Source of the DNA: Achatina immaculata
Lineage: Eukaryota; Mollusca; Gastropoda; Stylommatophora; Achatinidae
Reading direction: 5' to 3'
Assembly: GCA_009760885.1 (NCBI GenBank)
Contig: CM019716.1
Coordinates: 14,839,702 to 14,903,701 of the forward strand
DNA length: 64,000 bases
A program made the position numbers and the translations under genes. Positions 31,761 through 43,614 of the stretch are shown here, piece by piece (the first letter of the stretch is position 1; every line of letters starts with the position of its first letter). The notes below the pieces were generated by a model. It did no database searches and was not told where the DNA came from. It saw nothing but the letters and a program-made list of their open reading frames with translations.

Positions 31761-31761
31761 T

Positions 31762-32080
31762 AGAAATAAGAACTTACAGGTATCAAGTCTTGGGATAAGA
31801 CAGCATAACAAAGATGAATCTGAAATATAAACTTACAGGTATCAAATTTTTTTTTTTTTGGGGGGGGGGGAACAGCATAACAAGATGCATCAGAAATAAG
31901 AACTTACAGATATCAACTTTGGGGGTGGGTGGGGGGGGGGGAGACAGCATAATAAAATGCATCACAAATAAGAACTTACAGGTATCAAATCTTTGAACAA
32001 GGGGGGGGGGGCAGGGGAGACAGCATAACAAGATGAATCAGAAATAAGAACTTACAGGTATCAAGTCTTGGGGAAGACAG
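31762..32080 (+). repeat. Minisatellite of about 55-65 bp with G-runs
   Basis: Units contain GACAGCATAACAAGATGAAT, then CAGAAATAAGAACTTACAGG and TATCAAGTCTT, separated by poly-G of variable length. The array is present in both units (57740-58190). Confidence 0.9.
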
Positions 32081-32660
32081 CAGAAAGAACAATATAGAAA
32101 GATGTTTTAATTCTCTTAGCCGTTCCAGGAGGAGAACAATCGATAACAGGGCACACAGTTCCGTTCTTCCAAGAACATGACTGAGGTTTCTGAAATACAT
32201 ATTTATTGTGATATTGGGTACTGGAAAATTAACAGCTTTAGGTATCTCTATGTTTCAAGAAAAAAAAACACAAATAAAGCCTATTAGAATTCAGCACATA
32301 TTTCCTGCTTCCCTTGTGTATGATCCACCCAGTCTCATGAATTTTTTCTCTCATATTCGTGTTATCGTGAGTTTTCTCTCTTTTATGTACGACTTTAAGT
32401 CGAGCCCATGTATTTTTATGATGTCTCTCTTGTTTTGTACAAAAAACTGTCTATGTCTTAAATGTTTGTTTCACCATCCACGAATTGTCTCTCTTTTTGT
32501 GTCAGAATGATTTTCTTTCTCAATATTATCTGTTTATGTCATGTGGTTTAATTATTTTTTTTTAAAATCTGCAATAGAATAATTTTTTCTCTCTCAGTGC
32601 TATATACTTTATTCCTACTCTTCTTCTTGGAACTACGAACTGGTTTTTTGTTTCTTATAA
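32081..32660. other. Non-coding sequence carrying the empty site of the big LINE
   Basis: TACTGGAAAAT at 32219-32229 is the single-copy counterpart of the target duplication flanking the LINE at 58336-61664. No gene is seen; the 100-codon frame at 32208-32510 overlaps non-coding homology. Confidence 0.7.
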
Positions 32661-32669
32661 ACCGACCAA

Positions 32670-33080
32670 TGCATTGAAGTCCTTCAAACATAACTCCATC
32701 CATGCGGATTTTGAGCCGTTGTTCTATTCCTTCAGTACACCGGTTGAGCTAAAAAGCAGGGGATGTGCAAAACTTCTTAACAGACTCCACCGGCATGGGG
32801 ACTATCCCTGCCCTGTTAGCCAGGTTAGAGCTTTATTGGGAGTCAAAACGAGAGGCGGGAGAGGGTCTTGGTCATCTATTGTTCACCAACCCTGATGCTA
32901 GCATGTCAGCTACTGGTCACTGACTGCCAACCCGGACAGCGTCTTCTCCTCCTTCACTCTCACGAGAAGTTATACCACAGTCGGAGGAAAATGTCTTCTA
33001 CTCCAAGGAAACCTGAAAAATGATCCTTTAGTGAACACGCAGATGTGAGTGACAGGAAAATAATGATGATGATGATGATG
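32670..33080 (+). repeat. Dispersed-type repeat with (ATG)n tail, shared by both units
   Basis: It matches about 62150-62565 (TTCTATTCCTTCAGTACAC, TGTTCACCAACCCTGATGCT, CACTGACTGCCAACCCGGAC). Both copies end in GATGATGATG, like a family B LINE tail. The frames do not keep pace between copies, so I doubt it is coding. It was present before the duplication. Confidence 0.55.
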
Positions 33081-33206
33081 TGCGCAAATGTCCGAAAGGA
33101 TATCTGTATAGGTTTGTGCAAATTCCTAGAATTACAGTTTCATTGCGTGTTCAGCATCGTTTGAACAGGAAGTTAGGAGATATTAATTATTTTATTATTA
33201 ATGCAA

Positions 33207-33800
33207 TCAAGATTAATTGAAGGAAAATACCTCAGGAAAATTGTAAGAATACGCTGGGAAGAACGTATGACTAACGAGAAAATAACCAAACGAACGGGCA
33301 CTGAAAACATCACTCAGTCAATCATTTGCATGTCCCTTGTGGGACTTTGCCTCCCTAACAGATCTCCTGTAGGTCACTCGGTTGTAAGCAAGATGCCTTT
33401 CTGCCGATGCATCCATTTACAGATTATCAACGATGTCTTGCAGCCAACTTTTGTCTAGGTCTTAATCTCTTTCTTTTTCCCATTATGTACCCTTCCAATA
33501 CGGTCTTCTCTAGATTATCATGACGTTTAATGTGTCCAAAATATTTAAGTTTTCTCTGTTTAATCTTCTTTACTAGTCAGCCGTCTTCAGTATATTAAGT
33601 TCTTGTAGTATGGATATATTTGTTCTTTTTTTGTGACCATGATAGATAACATTACTAAAGATATCAAAGAGGAAAAAAAACAAGATGGAAAAGACTGGGT
33701 CATGTACTACAAATGGAAAAGATGACACCCCTATACCGCCTAGTCTTGGATACCTCAAGGGAAAGGAAAGGGAAACAGAACACAGGGGACGTGAAGCCAT
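33207..33800 (+). pseudogene. LINE C-terminal remnant (third family), split by a family A insertion
   Basis: 33207-33303 reads YLRKIVRIRWEERMTNEKIT, and 33655-33800 contains LGHVLQMEKMTPLYRLVLDT in another frame. This is the usual order of a LINE C-terminal region. Between them sits an inverted family A fragment (33315-33647). A relative lies at 63019-63130. Confidence 0.65.
33315..33647 (-). mobile_element. Family A LINE 3' fragment nested in another LINE
   Basis: It is the family A C-terminus on the minus strand, with broken frames. AACATCACT (33306-33314) and AACATTACT (33648-33656) are an imperfect 9-bp target duplication. Confidence 0.75.
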
Positions 33801-33879
33801 ACAGGACAGGAAGAACTAAAGGAAGAGAGAAAGACGTGGTTTGAGGTATCCCTACTTGCTAAAGATATGTCAGATACGC

Positions 33880-34280
33880 TAACGCCATCATTTCAAAGAT
33901 AGTTACTCGTGGATGAACTTACGGCACATTCAGTCGTTCTTATGTTTGCCACGTCTGTTACGGAGTTTGTAGCGAAGTCAGATGGCATTGCTAAGTTGGA
34001 TATCATTACACAGCTAAAACTGATAACCTCAAATTTAATTCTCTGTCACGGTCTAATTCTTACATTGCGCACAGATCTCTGGACAGAGAATATGTCGACA
34101 AAACTGTTGAATGAAATTACGAACTATATCAAACATGCGCGTCTCATTATTAAGATGACATCTGAAAATCTTCACGGAGTAATTTTCAGTTTCATCTCAG
34201 AAGCATAATGATGACAGGAACCACGAAACAAGCTATAGAAGCAACTCTTTTCTAAAATAGCAAATTCAGATTTCACTTTC
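33880..34280. other. Non-coding block homologous to 63.14-63.42 kb
   Basis: The 99-codon frame at 33909-34208 is not preserved in the unit 2 counterpart, so I do not call a gene. Confidence 0.6.
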
Positions 34281-34665
34281 ATGTATACATTCTCGTCTTC
34301 TGCTATCAAGTCTATAATTTCGCCTTCAGCTTTCATGTCTACATTCTCGCCTTCAGCTTTCCTGAATACACTCTCGTCTTCATCTTCCCTGTCTATATTC
34401 TCGTCCTTATCTTTCCTGTCTTATATTCTTATCTTCAGCTTTTCTGTCCATATTTTCGTCTTCAGCTTTCAAGTTTATATTCTCGTCTTCAGCTTTCAAG
34501 TCTATATTCTCGTCTTCGTCTCTCCTGTCTATATTCTCGTTTTCAGCTTTCAAGTCTACATTCTCGTCTTCAGCTTTCAAGTCTACATTCTCGTCTTCAG
34601 ATTTCAAGCCTACATTCTCGTCTTCAGCTTTCAAGTCTATATACTCGTCTTCAGCTTTCAAGGAT
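34281..34665. repeat. 27-bp minisatellite, about 13-14 copies
   Basis: The unit is TCGTCTTCAGCTTTCAAGTC plus TACATTC. On the minus strand it reads KAEDENVDL repeats because 27 is divisible by three. Unit 2 lacks the expansion (63690-63720), which argues against a conserved gene. Confidence 0.9.
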
Positions 34666-34746
34666 TTTGTTATTCTGAGCAGTCTTTCTATGTTTTACTT
34701 ATTTTTGTCTATTTCATATTGAAGGAAACAACAAGGTATGTAAAAA

Positions 34747-35032
34747 GTGTAAGAGCTGGAGAGACAAAAAACCTTGTCAAAAAGATAAGAGAGAGACAAT
34801 GTACTTTCATAGGACATGCAATGAGAAGAGGGGACATTGAAAATATTATAACAACAGGAAAAATAGAAGGAAGAAGATCAAGAGGAAGACCAAGAGAAAT
34901 GATACTGGACAGTCTGATGGTATGGTGTGAGAGGAGATCACCAACTGAACTGATGGCCTGCATGAAGGATCGGGTACTCTGGAGAAGCATAATAGCCAAC
35001 GCCAGTCGGCACGGCACCTAATGATGATGATG
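34747..35032 (+). mobile_element. Family B LINE, 3' fragment (copy B2)
   Basis: It encodes [20 protein letters not shown] to [13 protein letters not shown] without interruption and ends in (ATG)n. ATGTAAAAA at 34738-34746 recurs at 35033-35041 (9-bp target duplication; its ATG overlaps the tail). Confidence 0.85.
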
Positions 35033-35299
35033 ATGTAAAAACAGTTTTCTGTCTGTCATTGTGACGTTATTTTAATAACAATTAATCCTTGACATGAACG
35101 TAAATTTTGTCTCTTATAACTTCTACAATAAAAGGAACAAAGTATTTAACACATAGAGCTGTTTTGTTAAACACATAGAGCTGGCATGTTAAACATGCAC
35201 AGCTGTTATGGTAACCACATAGATCTGTTAGCTAAACACATACAGCTGTTATATTTTAAACTCATAGGACATGTAGGTTAAACATATACGTCAGTTTTT

Positions 35300-35778
35300 A
35301 AACATATAGAACTGTTATAATCTTTGCGTATTTGGTTTTAATTTTTTCGAAAAAAAAGACAGACTCACTTTTCTGTCATATTTATCTTCATAAATAGCTT
35401 GTACGACTTTTTTTTCCCCTGACATCCTAAAACATGTGCATACCTGTAACAAAACGAAGAAAATGAGAGATGATGTTATGCAAAGGGAATAAGCAAAAGA
35501 AAGATTATGCCAGACAATCATGAAATAATTTACGATTCAAACTTCGGACACTGTATTTTTCACGACACAAGGTTTGAGCAGAGTGTAGGCTCTCATTTTC
35601 TTACCCAAGACAAAAGAGTTAATGGAACGTACAAAAATTACGTACAAAAAAGCACTATAATAGCAACGTCGTATTAGATGAAGTGAGGAGTTCGTTGACT
35701 GCTACTTTCAAGAGGGGAAGTAAAAAGTTAGGCTCTCTGTTCTTGAAAAAAAAACAACTGTGATACTCGCCCTTTTTT
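35300..35778. other. Non-coding sequence homologous to 18.69-19.14 kb
   Basis: No gene was found. Confidence 0.6.
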
Positions 35779-35789
35779 ATTTTTAACCA

Positions 35790-36689
35790 TTCATTCATTC
35801 CTTTGCATGTCCCTTGCGGAACTTTGCCTCCCAAACAGCACTCCTGTAGGCCTCTCGGTTGTGAGCAAGATGGCCTGCTGCTGCTGCATCCATTTCCAGA
35901 TCATCAACGATGTCTTGCAGCCATCTTCGTTTCGGTCTTCCTCTTTTTCTTTTTCCCATTATGTATCCTTCCAATACGGTCTTCTCTAAATTATCATGAC
36001 GTTTAATGTGGCCAAAATATTTAAGTTTTCTCTCTTTAATCCTCTTTACTAGCCAGCCTTCTTCAATATTAAGCTCTTGTAGTATAGATATATTTGTTCT
36101 TTTTTGTGTCCACGATATTTGGAGAACTCTTCTATAGCATTTACATTCAAAGGCATTTATGTGCTTCTCAGCTGTTTTGTTAAGTGTCCAGGTCTCACAG
36201 GCATATGTTGCGATGGGAAAGATGCATGCCCTTAAAAATCTTATTTTTGTGGTTCTGTCTGCACCTCTCCACAGATTCTTTATTTGTTTTACTTTCTGAA
36301 GAGCAATAGATGTCCTCCTTTTAATTTCCCTCACTGTATCTCCATTATTAGTTAGTAGTGATCCAAGATATTCAAAACTCTCCACTTCTTCCAGTTTTTC
36401 CTCACTGATACATATTTCAGTTGCCTTGTTTGTTTTGTCAGTTGTCATCACTTTAGTTTTCTTTGCATTAAGATAGAGGTTCTGCTCTTCGCTGTTCTTG
36501 CGGACTGACATAATTAGTTTTTCCATTCCTTCTTGTGTTGTGGACAGCAATACTGTGTCATCAGCATATCTAATCTCTGGTATTTCATAACCTCCAACTG
36601 TTATGGCATCGTAATATTCTTTGTCTACATCTTCTCTAACATTCCTCATTATATTTTCAGTATACAAGTTAAATAAGTAGGGTGACAAT
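35790..36689 (-). mobile_element. Family A LINE, 900-bp 3' part, recent, 11-bp target duplication
   Basis: One uninterrupted minus-strand frame encodes RT motif [14 protein letters not shown] and the whole C-terminal region to EAKFRKGHAKE, then (AATG)n. ATTTTTAACCA at 35779-35789 recurs at 36690-36700. Unit 1 has no LINE at the same site (19130-19155). The intact frame and near identity to 13905-14312 suggest a late insertion. Confidence 0.92.
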
Positions 36690-36700
36690 ATTTTTAACCA

Positions 36701-37967
36701 GACTACATAAAACACTATGAGGTGGAAAGGAATTCGGGCAGTTTTAGTTCATTATATGTAATATCTGTTACTATAACTTCCAGAATTTCAGTAATAAATT
36801 CACATTTTAAAAAAAATACACATATTTATCATAACATGTCATATATTTCAAAATATGATTTGATTTCACTAACTAATCTATTCAATTTGTTCACTCTTTC
36901 TGATATTAGGTATATTTCTACATACAATCGTTGCCTATAAATGAACGTCTTTATTCCGTACCATGCTGGCGTCTGTGTGTACAGAGTTTTAGTATACACT
37001 GCTGTATAGACAGACTTTATTTTTGCCGCGTTTTCTTAAAATAAAATGTATGATGTATTCATTTAATGTAGAATGCTTGTCTGGAATCCAGTAGATCAGA
37101 GCCCACCCTACTACGTTCTTTTGAGACCAATTTGACAGCGAAAGACAATATTCTGTCCTTCTGTGTTATCAGAGAAATCTTAATCTTTGTTTGCCATTCA
37201 TTCGATCACCCAGTCATGCTTACCTGCATACAGACCTAACTAAACCCTGCTTTACTTTCGTACCATGCTACCTATCTACTCATCCACCATTTCACCTACC
37301 TACCTACCTACCTACCTACCTACATACCTACCTACCTACATACCTACCTACCTACATACCTACCTACCTACATACATACCTACATACCTACCTACATACC
37401 TACCTACCTACATATTCAGCCAACAACCTTTCTAATTACCTACATACCAGCCTATATTAACTACTTATCCATTCACCCCCACCATCTACTTACCTAACCA
37501 GGCCACCATCCACTTATCCTTCTTCTTACTTACCCTTCTGCTCATCCGACCGCCTACGTACCCACTCACCTACCTTCTCATTCATCTATCTTCCTTAACA
37601 CCCACCCACCCACTTACCTACTCACCCAGTCACCTACCTTCCTGCAAATCTACTTAACAACCTACGTACCTTTCTACCCACCTACTTGCTTACCTACTTA
37701 CCCAGTCATCTACCTACCTTTCTATTTATCCACCCACTCATCTACTTACCTACCAACCTACCTGAATACTCACCCAACCACTCACCTACGAATCTACCTA
37801 CCTACTCCCCAACCTACCAAAGAACTTATTTACCTCTCAGTTGCTGACATATTTACTAAATATGTACTTGCCTACTCAGCCATTTAGCTACATACTTCAG
37901 TCTCTACAAATACGTGGATATTTACTACCTACTAAGTATTGTAATTCATGTCTGTATTGTATGTATA
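36701..37967. other. Non-coding sequence with (TACC)n tract
   Basis: It aligns with 19.15-19.31 kb and 21.13-21.85 kb. TACC/TACA tetranucleotides fill about 37290-37410, followed by degenerate CCTAC-rich sequence to 37880. No gene was found. Confidence 0.65.
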
Positions 37968-38006
37968 GTTTGCCACTTTCCATTATACTCATGGAAAGTG
38001 GCAAAC
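37968..38006. repeat. 16-bp perfect hairpin at the family A LINE 5' junction
   Basis: GTTTGCCACTTTCCAT (37968-37983) and ATGGAAAGTGGCAAAC (37991-38006) are exact inverse complements with a 7-base loop. Confidence 0.9.
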
Positions 38007-39841
38007 AACAAGAAGGAGGAGTATAAATCTTTAACAAAAGAAGTACGAAGAAACATAAGAAAAGACAAAAAAACAATACACACAAGATTGTTGTGAAAGA
38101 ATAGAAGATATCAGGAGTGTGGAAGAGATAGTGAAATATTTAAAGAAATGAAGACATTGACAAGAAATGTTACACCTAAGCTAAATGTTATTTGTGACAA
38201 GATGGGGAATACCTTGACAGAGACAAAGGAAATTCTAGAAAGATGGAACGAATATTGCAGAGGAATGTATGAAACAACTGACTGTGAAAGCAGAAATCAA
38301 CAGTGTGAATTATTATTGGAGGAGAAAGAACCCGAACCGACAACAGAAGAAGTTTTATGAGCAATAAAGAATCTGAAAAATGGTAAATCATCAGGATGTG
38401 ATGAGATAAAAGCTGAACTTATTAAAGCAGGAGGAAAGGAATGTGCAACAATCTATCATGCACTATGTAAAAAGATATGGAATTCTGGTATTTGGCCAAA
38501 GGAATGGAAAAGAACTGTATTCATACCACTGCCAAAAAAGGATAACCTGAAATTATGCACAAACTACAGAACTGTTGCCCTGATTAGTCATGCCAGTAAA
38601 ATTCTGTTAAAAATCATAATGGGTAGACTTCGTAAGAAAATAGAAGAAGAAGTCAATATGGTCCAAGCTGGTTTCAGGTTAGGAAGAAGATCAAGAGATC
38701 ATATATTCAATCTAAGATTAATAATAGAGAAATGCAGAGAAGTGTTTAATGTGAATCTATATTTATCCTTTATAGACTACTCAAAGGCATTTGATTGTGT
38801 ACAACACCAGAAACTTTAGGAAATAGTGGAAAAAATGGGAATTCCAACACATTTGATACAATTAACATCACTGCTGTATCTAGACCAACAAGTGGCAGTA
38901 AGAAAAAATTGTATAACAACAACTTGGTTTGACATAAAACAAGGGGTCCGTCAGGGGTGCATATTGTCACTTTACTTATTTAACTTGTATACTGAAAATA
39001 TAATGAGGAATGTTAGAGAAGATGTAGACAAAGAATATTACGATGGCATAACAATTGGAGGTTATGAAATACCAGAGATTAGATACGCTGATGACAAAGT
39101 ATTACTGTCCACAAAACAAAAAGAAATGGAAAAATTAATTACGTCAGTCTGTAAGAATAGTGAACAGCAAAACCTCTATATTAATGAGACGAAAACTAAA
39201 CAGATGACAACTGACATAAAGGCAGCTGATATATGTATCAATGAGGAAAAAAATTGGAAGAAGTGGAGAGTTTTGAATATCTTGGATCACTAATAACTAA
39301 TAATGGAGATACAGTGAGGGAAATTAAAAGGAGGACATCTATCGCTCTTCAGAAAGTGAAACAACTAAAGAATCTGTGGAGAGGAACAGACAGGACCACA
39401 AAAATAAGATTTTTAAGGGCATGAATCCTTCCCATCGCAACATATGCCTGTGAGACCTGGACACTTAACAAAACAGCTGAGAAACACATAAATGCCTTTG
39501 AATGTAAATGCTATAAAAGAGTTCCTCAGATATCATGGACAAAAAAGAACAATAACTTAATATTGAAGAAGGCTGGTTAATAAGGAGGATTAAAGAGAGA
39601 AAACTTAAATATTTTGGACACATTAAACGTCATGATAATCTAGAGAAAACCGTCTTGGAAGGGTACATAATGGGAAAAAGAAAGAAAGGAAGACCAAGGC
39701 GAAGATGGTTGCAAGACATCGTTGATGATCTGCAAATGGATGCATCAGCAGCAGGCCATCTTGCTCACAACCGACAGGCCTACAGGTGTGCTGTTAAGGA
39801 GGCAAAGTTCCGCAAGGGAGATGTAAATGAATGAATGAATA
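37991..39841 (+). mobile_element. Family A LINE, longest copy (endonuclease end missing)
   Basis: It carries the linker before the RT, the full RT ([50 protein letters not shown]), the thumb and the C-terminus, then (AATG)n. The frames are 38148-38360, 38619-38819 and 38826-39293, separated by stops and frameshifts. The endonuclease domain is absent. It interrupts sequence that is continuous in unit 1 near 21.85 kb. Confidence 0.88.
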
Positions 39842-40371
39842 GGTATTGTCTATTTTTAAAATTATCTAAATATACCTAACCACCACCATATCTACTTGTA
39901 ACCCAACCAACATGTCTTCTTATTTATTAGTAGCATAGAATGTGCTGCACGTGGCGATTTTTTTTTTTTTGTGTTCATTCTGAGAGGAAAGTCAATAAAA
40001 GCTTATAGAACGACAAGACAGGCACTGACATGGAATCCTCAAGGAAACAGAAATCTAGTGTGACAGTCTGGAGGAAGTCACACGTTATTTTTAAGAGAAA
40101 AGGAATCCTTGTCTAAACTGTCAAAGAAATTTAACGACGAAGCAGGCCGTAGTTAAAAAAAAAAAAACTACGATTGGTCGAAGCGAACTGGCGCGAGACG
40201 CACAAGCGAGATCACGTGACTTCAGACCAAAGAGGAGAGATTTTCAATCACCGGCTCTAGAAGCGAGGGGAGCTCAGCTGGGCTCAGATCAATAATCTGA
40301 CTAAGCCTGGGGTCACAGTGCGTGGCCAGTCTCCACTACAATAAACGAGAGTGAGAACTCTATCAACAACA
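39842..40371. other. Non-coding sequence, partly homologous to 21.9-22.0 kb
   Basis: No gene was found. From 40150 the sequence is GC-richer and contains AATAAA near 40341; an LTR was considered but not supported. Confidence 0.45.
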
Positions 40372-40460
40372 CACGGTGTTAAGTCTGTGAAACATTTTAA
40401 AACTTCGCAGCGAAGAAACTATGTAACGGATCATGATAATTCTTACAAGAAGAGAGAGAG

Positions 40461-40498
<38 letters not shown>

Positions 40499-41095
40499 AG
40501 GGAGGGAGAGAGAGAAACTCTTCAATTCATTTTTTTAAAAATAAAGCCTGCACGCAGAGCCTCCGTGGTTTGTCGCTGGGAGGCAGCTAGGAGAATTTGC
40601 CGAGCTGTTAACTGCGAGGCTCCTAGCTGTAAGCTTGCACGTGTAGTGGACTTGCTGGGGTTTCGCTGGTAAACTTCTCTAACACGATTCACAGTTTCTT
40701 CGCTTGGTCCTGGACGTCCATGCCGAGGAGCTGTGCACTGACAGCATTCCTCCCGGAATCTGTCATACCACTTCTTGATACTGTTGATAACAGGTGCTGC
40801 CTTCTGGAATTCCGCTAGAAATCGTCGCTGCACAGTCACATCTGACGAGGTTCGTGGTTATTCCAAAACACAAAATGACTGCTCACGTTTATGGAACGCC
40901 ATATTTGCTACTGCTGCCTCCTAGCGGCAAACCGCGGAAGGTCTGAGCGCAGCGCTTATTTAAAAAAAAACTTGAAGAGTTTCTCTCTCTCTCTCCCCCC
41001 TCTCTCTCTCTCTTGGCATAAGAATTATCATGACCCTTTGCGTAGTTTCTTTTCTGGGAAGTTTTGAAAATTTTCACGGACTTTCAATACTTCCC
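40372..41095 (-). mobile_element. Mariner/Tc1-type element with long inverted repeats, internally deleted
   Basis: The ends are inverted repeats: AAGTCTGTGAAACATTTT (left) pairs with the complement of the right end (AAGTCCGTGAAAATTTTC), then TCATGATAATTCTTA, a (GA)n run and GAGAAACTCTTCAA on both sides. The minus-strand frame 40839-40522 encodes IKKWYDRFREECCQCTAPRH followed by GRPGPSEETVNRVREVYQRN, a helix-turn-helix DNA-binding region like that at the N-terminus of mariner-type transposases. The catalytic DDE/D domain is missing, so the element cannot move by itself. Confidence 0.7.
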
Positions 41096-42274
41096 TGTAT
41101 TTTCATTTAAATGTGTATTTAGAATATTTTAATGTAAATACGCTAGATTTTTTTGTAGAAATAGTTTGTCAGTGTTAGTCTGATGTTAAGATAAGTCACG
41201 TTTAAGGTTTAGTTAGGTCGGCATCTAATCTTTCATAATGTTTCAGAACTATATTTCCTATTTGATTTTACATTAGATATTATCTAGTGATTTGAAAGAG
41301 TTTGTAGGACCCAGTATTTTGAAATCTTCATTTATCAAATAATTAGGAATAGGTTTTCCAACAGTGATTTTTTCTTACAATATGTTGTCGAAATTAGGTG
41401 ATTGTCTGGTATGCTTCAAGCATTTGCTTCTTTAAGCTAAATTTATACCATGTAAACTCTTGCTAATTTAGGAGATTACTAATGTATTGAACTATAAGAT
41501 TTATTGGACGAAACCTAAGGTAGCTGTTTATTTGTTTCCAACTTTTAAGACAAACTCTGATTAATGTAGCTCGCAAATTATATGTCCTGGGTGTTTGGAT
41601 AGAAGGAGAAAACTATGTTAATTATTAGGAGAAGATCGTCATTTTTAGTTTCATGAGGAACTATGTTTAGTTAAAAAGAGAATATACCATTTCTGAGAAT
41701 GTTTTTCAATGTTTGGCTTTATGACAATCGATCATCATTTAGAAAAAAAATAGAGTTATGAACAATTATTGTTTCATTGAGAGTACTGGCTAAATTGGGT
41801 GCAGGTCCCTGTTAATCAAATTAAACTCTGTTGCCCCTGGCAACGATTCTTTTCATTCATTTTAATCTACAGTTTTTGTGTTATTTATTATTTTTATGGT
41901 AGTCTAGCGCAAAGGAGAGTGAAATCGCGTTGGGCTATGACACGGATAGGAACAGAAAGGTTACACACCTGAGTTCTCCTAGTTAGGGATAGGCAACGGG
42001 CACAATTTAATGTGTCAACCCCCCCTCCCAGCATGTAGTAGATGTCACAAGTCGTCAGTCCTTGTCCTTCTATTCGTCTTGTCTACAAAGTCTCCACAAC
42101 CACAGTCGACACTCATTGGCCACACGACAACGTCAACCATGTGCTCATCTGTCTCTCTCCCTCCTAGCGCATTCATTCATCTCCCACCACCATACGAGGA
42201 AGACCTAGAGCTATTTGGAGAATAGAAATAACATATTACCGTGTAAATAAGGATAGTATTATTATTACTAGTGT
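41096..42274. other. Unassigned sequence
   Basis: I see no supported gene, RNA or repeat. A 71-codon frame (42010-42225) has no motif. Confidence 0.45.
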
Positions 42275-43614
42275 TATTAGAAGAACGGTATTCTTACCGC
42301 TGCCAAAAAAAAGGGTAACCTGAAATTATGCACCAACTACAGAACTGTTGCCGTGATTAGTCATGCCAGTAAAACTATGTTAAAAATCATAATGGGTAGA
42401 CTTCGTAAGAAAATAGAAAAAGAAGTCAATGTGGTCCAAGCTGGTTTCAGGTAAGGAAGAGGATCAAGAGATCATACATTCAATATAAGATTAATAATAG
42501 AGAAATGCAGAGAAGTGTTTAATGTGAATCTATATTATTCCTTTATATACTTCTCAAAGGCATTTGATTGTGTACAACAGCAGAAGCTTTGGGACATTAT
42601 GGAAAAAATGAGATTTCCAACACATTTGATACAATTAACATCACTGCTGTATCTAGACCAACAAGTAGCAGTAAGAATAAATGGTGAAACTTAGTTTGAC
42701 ATAAAACAAGGGGTCCGTCAGGGGTGCATATTGTCGCCTTACTTATTTAACTTGTTTACTGAAAATATAATGAGGAATGTTAGAGAAGATGTAGACAAAA
42801 GAATATTACGATGCCACAACAACTGGACGTTATGAAATACCAGAAATTAGATATGCTGATGACACAGTATTAATGTCCACAACACAAAAAGGAATGGAAA
42901 AACTAATTATGTCAGTCCGTAAGAACAGCGAAGACCAAAACCTGTATCTTAATCCGAAGAAAACTAAATTGATGACAACTGACAAAACAAACAAGGCAGC
43001 TGAAATATGTATCAATGAGGAAAAACTGGAAGAAGTGGAGAGTTATATCTTTGATCACTGCTAACTAATAATGGAGATACAATGATGGAAATTAAAAGGA
43101 GGACATCTATCGCTCTTCAGAAAGTGAAACAACTAAAAAATCTGTGAAGAGGAACAGACAGAACTACAAAAATAGGATTTTTAAGGACATACATCTTTCC
43201 CATCGCAGCATATGCCTGTGAGACCTGGACACTTAACAAAACAGCTGAGAGACACATAAATGCCTTTGAATGTAAATGCTATAGAAAAGATCCTCAGATA
43301 TCATGGACAAAAAAAGAACAAATATATCCATACTAAAAGAACTTAATATTGAAAAAGGCTGTCTAGTAAAGAGGATTGAAGAGGAAAACTTTGGACACAT
43401 TAAACGTCATGATAATCTAGAGAAAACCGTCTTGGAAAGGTACATAATGGGAAAAAGAAAGAGAGGAAGACCAAGGCGAAGATGGCTGCAAGACATCTTT
43501 GATGATCTGCCAATGGATGCATCAGCAGCAGGCCATCTTGCTCACAACCGAGAGGCCTACAGGAGTGCTGTTACGCAGGCAAAGTTCCGCAAGGGAGATG
43601 CAAATGAATGAATG
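42275..43614 (+). mobile_element. Family A LINE, RT to 3' end, degraded
   Basis: It carries RT segments (VWQAGF-like region, [27 protein letters not shown]) and the C-terminus to AKFRKGDANE, with several frame breaks and stops. It ends in (AATG)n. Confidence 0.85.

Larger units (their letters stand above)
18420..35130. repeat. Segmental duplication unit 1 (contains LRR gene 2)
   Basis: The order of unique blocks here matches 35131-63850: the 22-bp array, the AAAATGAGAGA block (18810 and 35460), the GCTATGAGGTGGAAAG block (19158 and 36715), the CCAAT/TATA block, gene exons 1 to 3, the 3' flank, the dispersed block at 32.6-33.0 kb and a final block (33.88-34.2 kb versus 63.14-63.4 kb). Introns are diverged but alignable by eye, whereas insertions and minisatellites differ. 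Borders are approximate. Confidence 0.8.

Noticed and set aside
32674..32895. Possible small gene shared with 62103-62519
   Set aside because: The two copies do not keep a common reading frame and both end in a LINE-like (ATG)n tail.
33909..34208. 99-codon plus-strand frame
   Set aside because: The homologous block at 63.14-63.4 kb has stops and indels in that frame.
35803..36006. 67-residue frame MHVPCGTLPPKQ, also at 14088-14291
   Set aside because: It is the antisense shadow of the family A LINE C-terminus.
40060..40380. Possible solo LTR (starts TGTGACAG, has AATAAA near its end)
   Set aside because: No target duplication, no partner LTR and no primer-binding site found.
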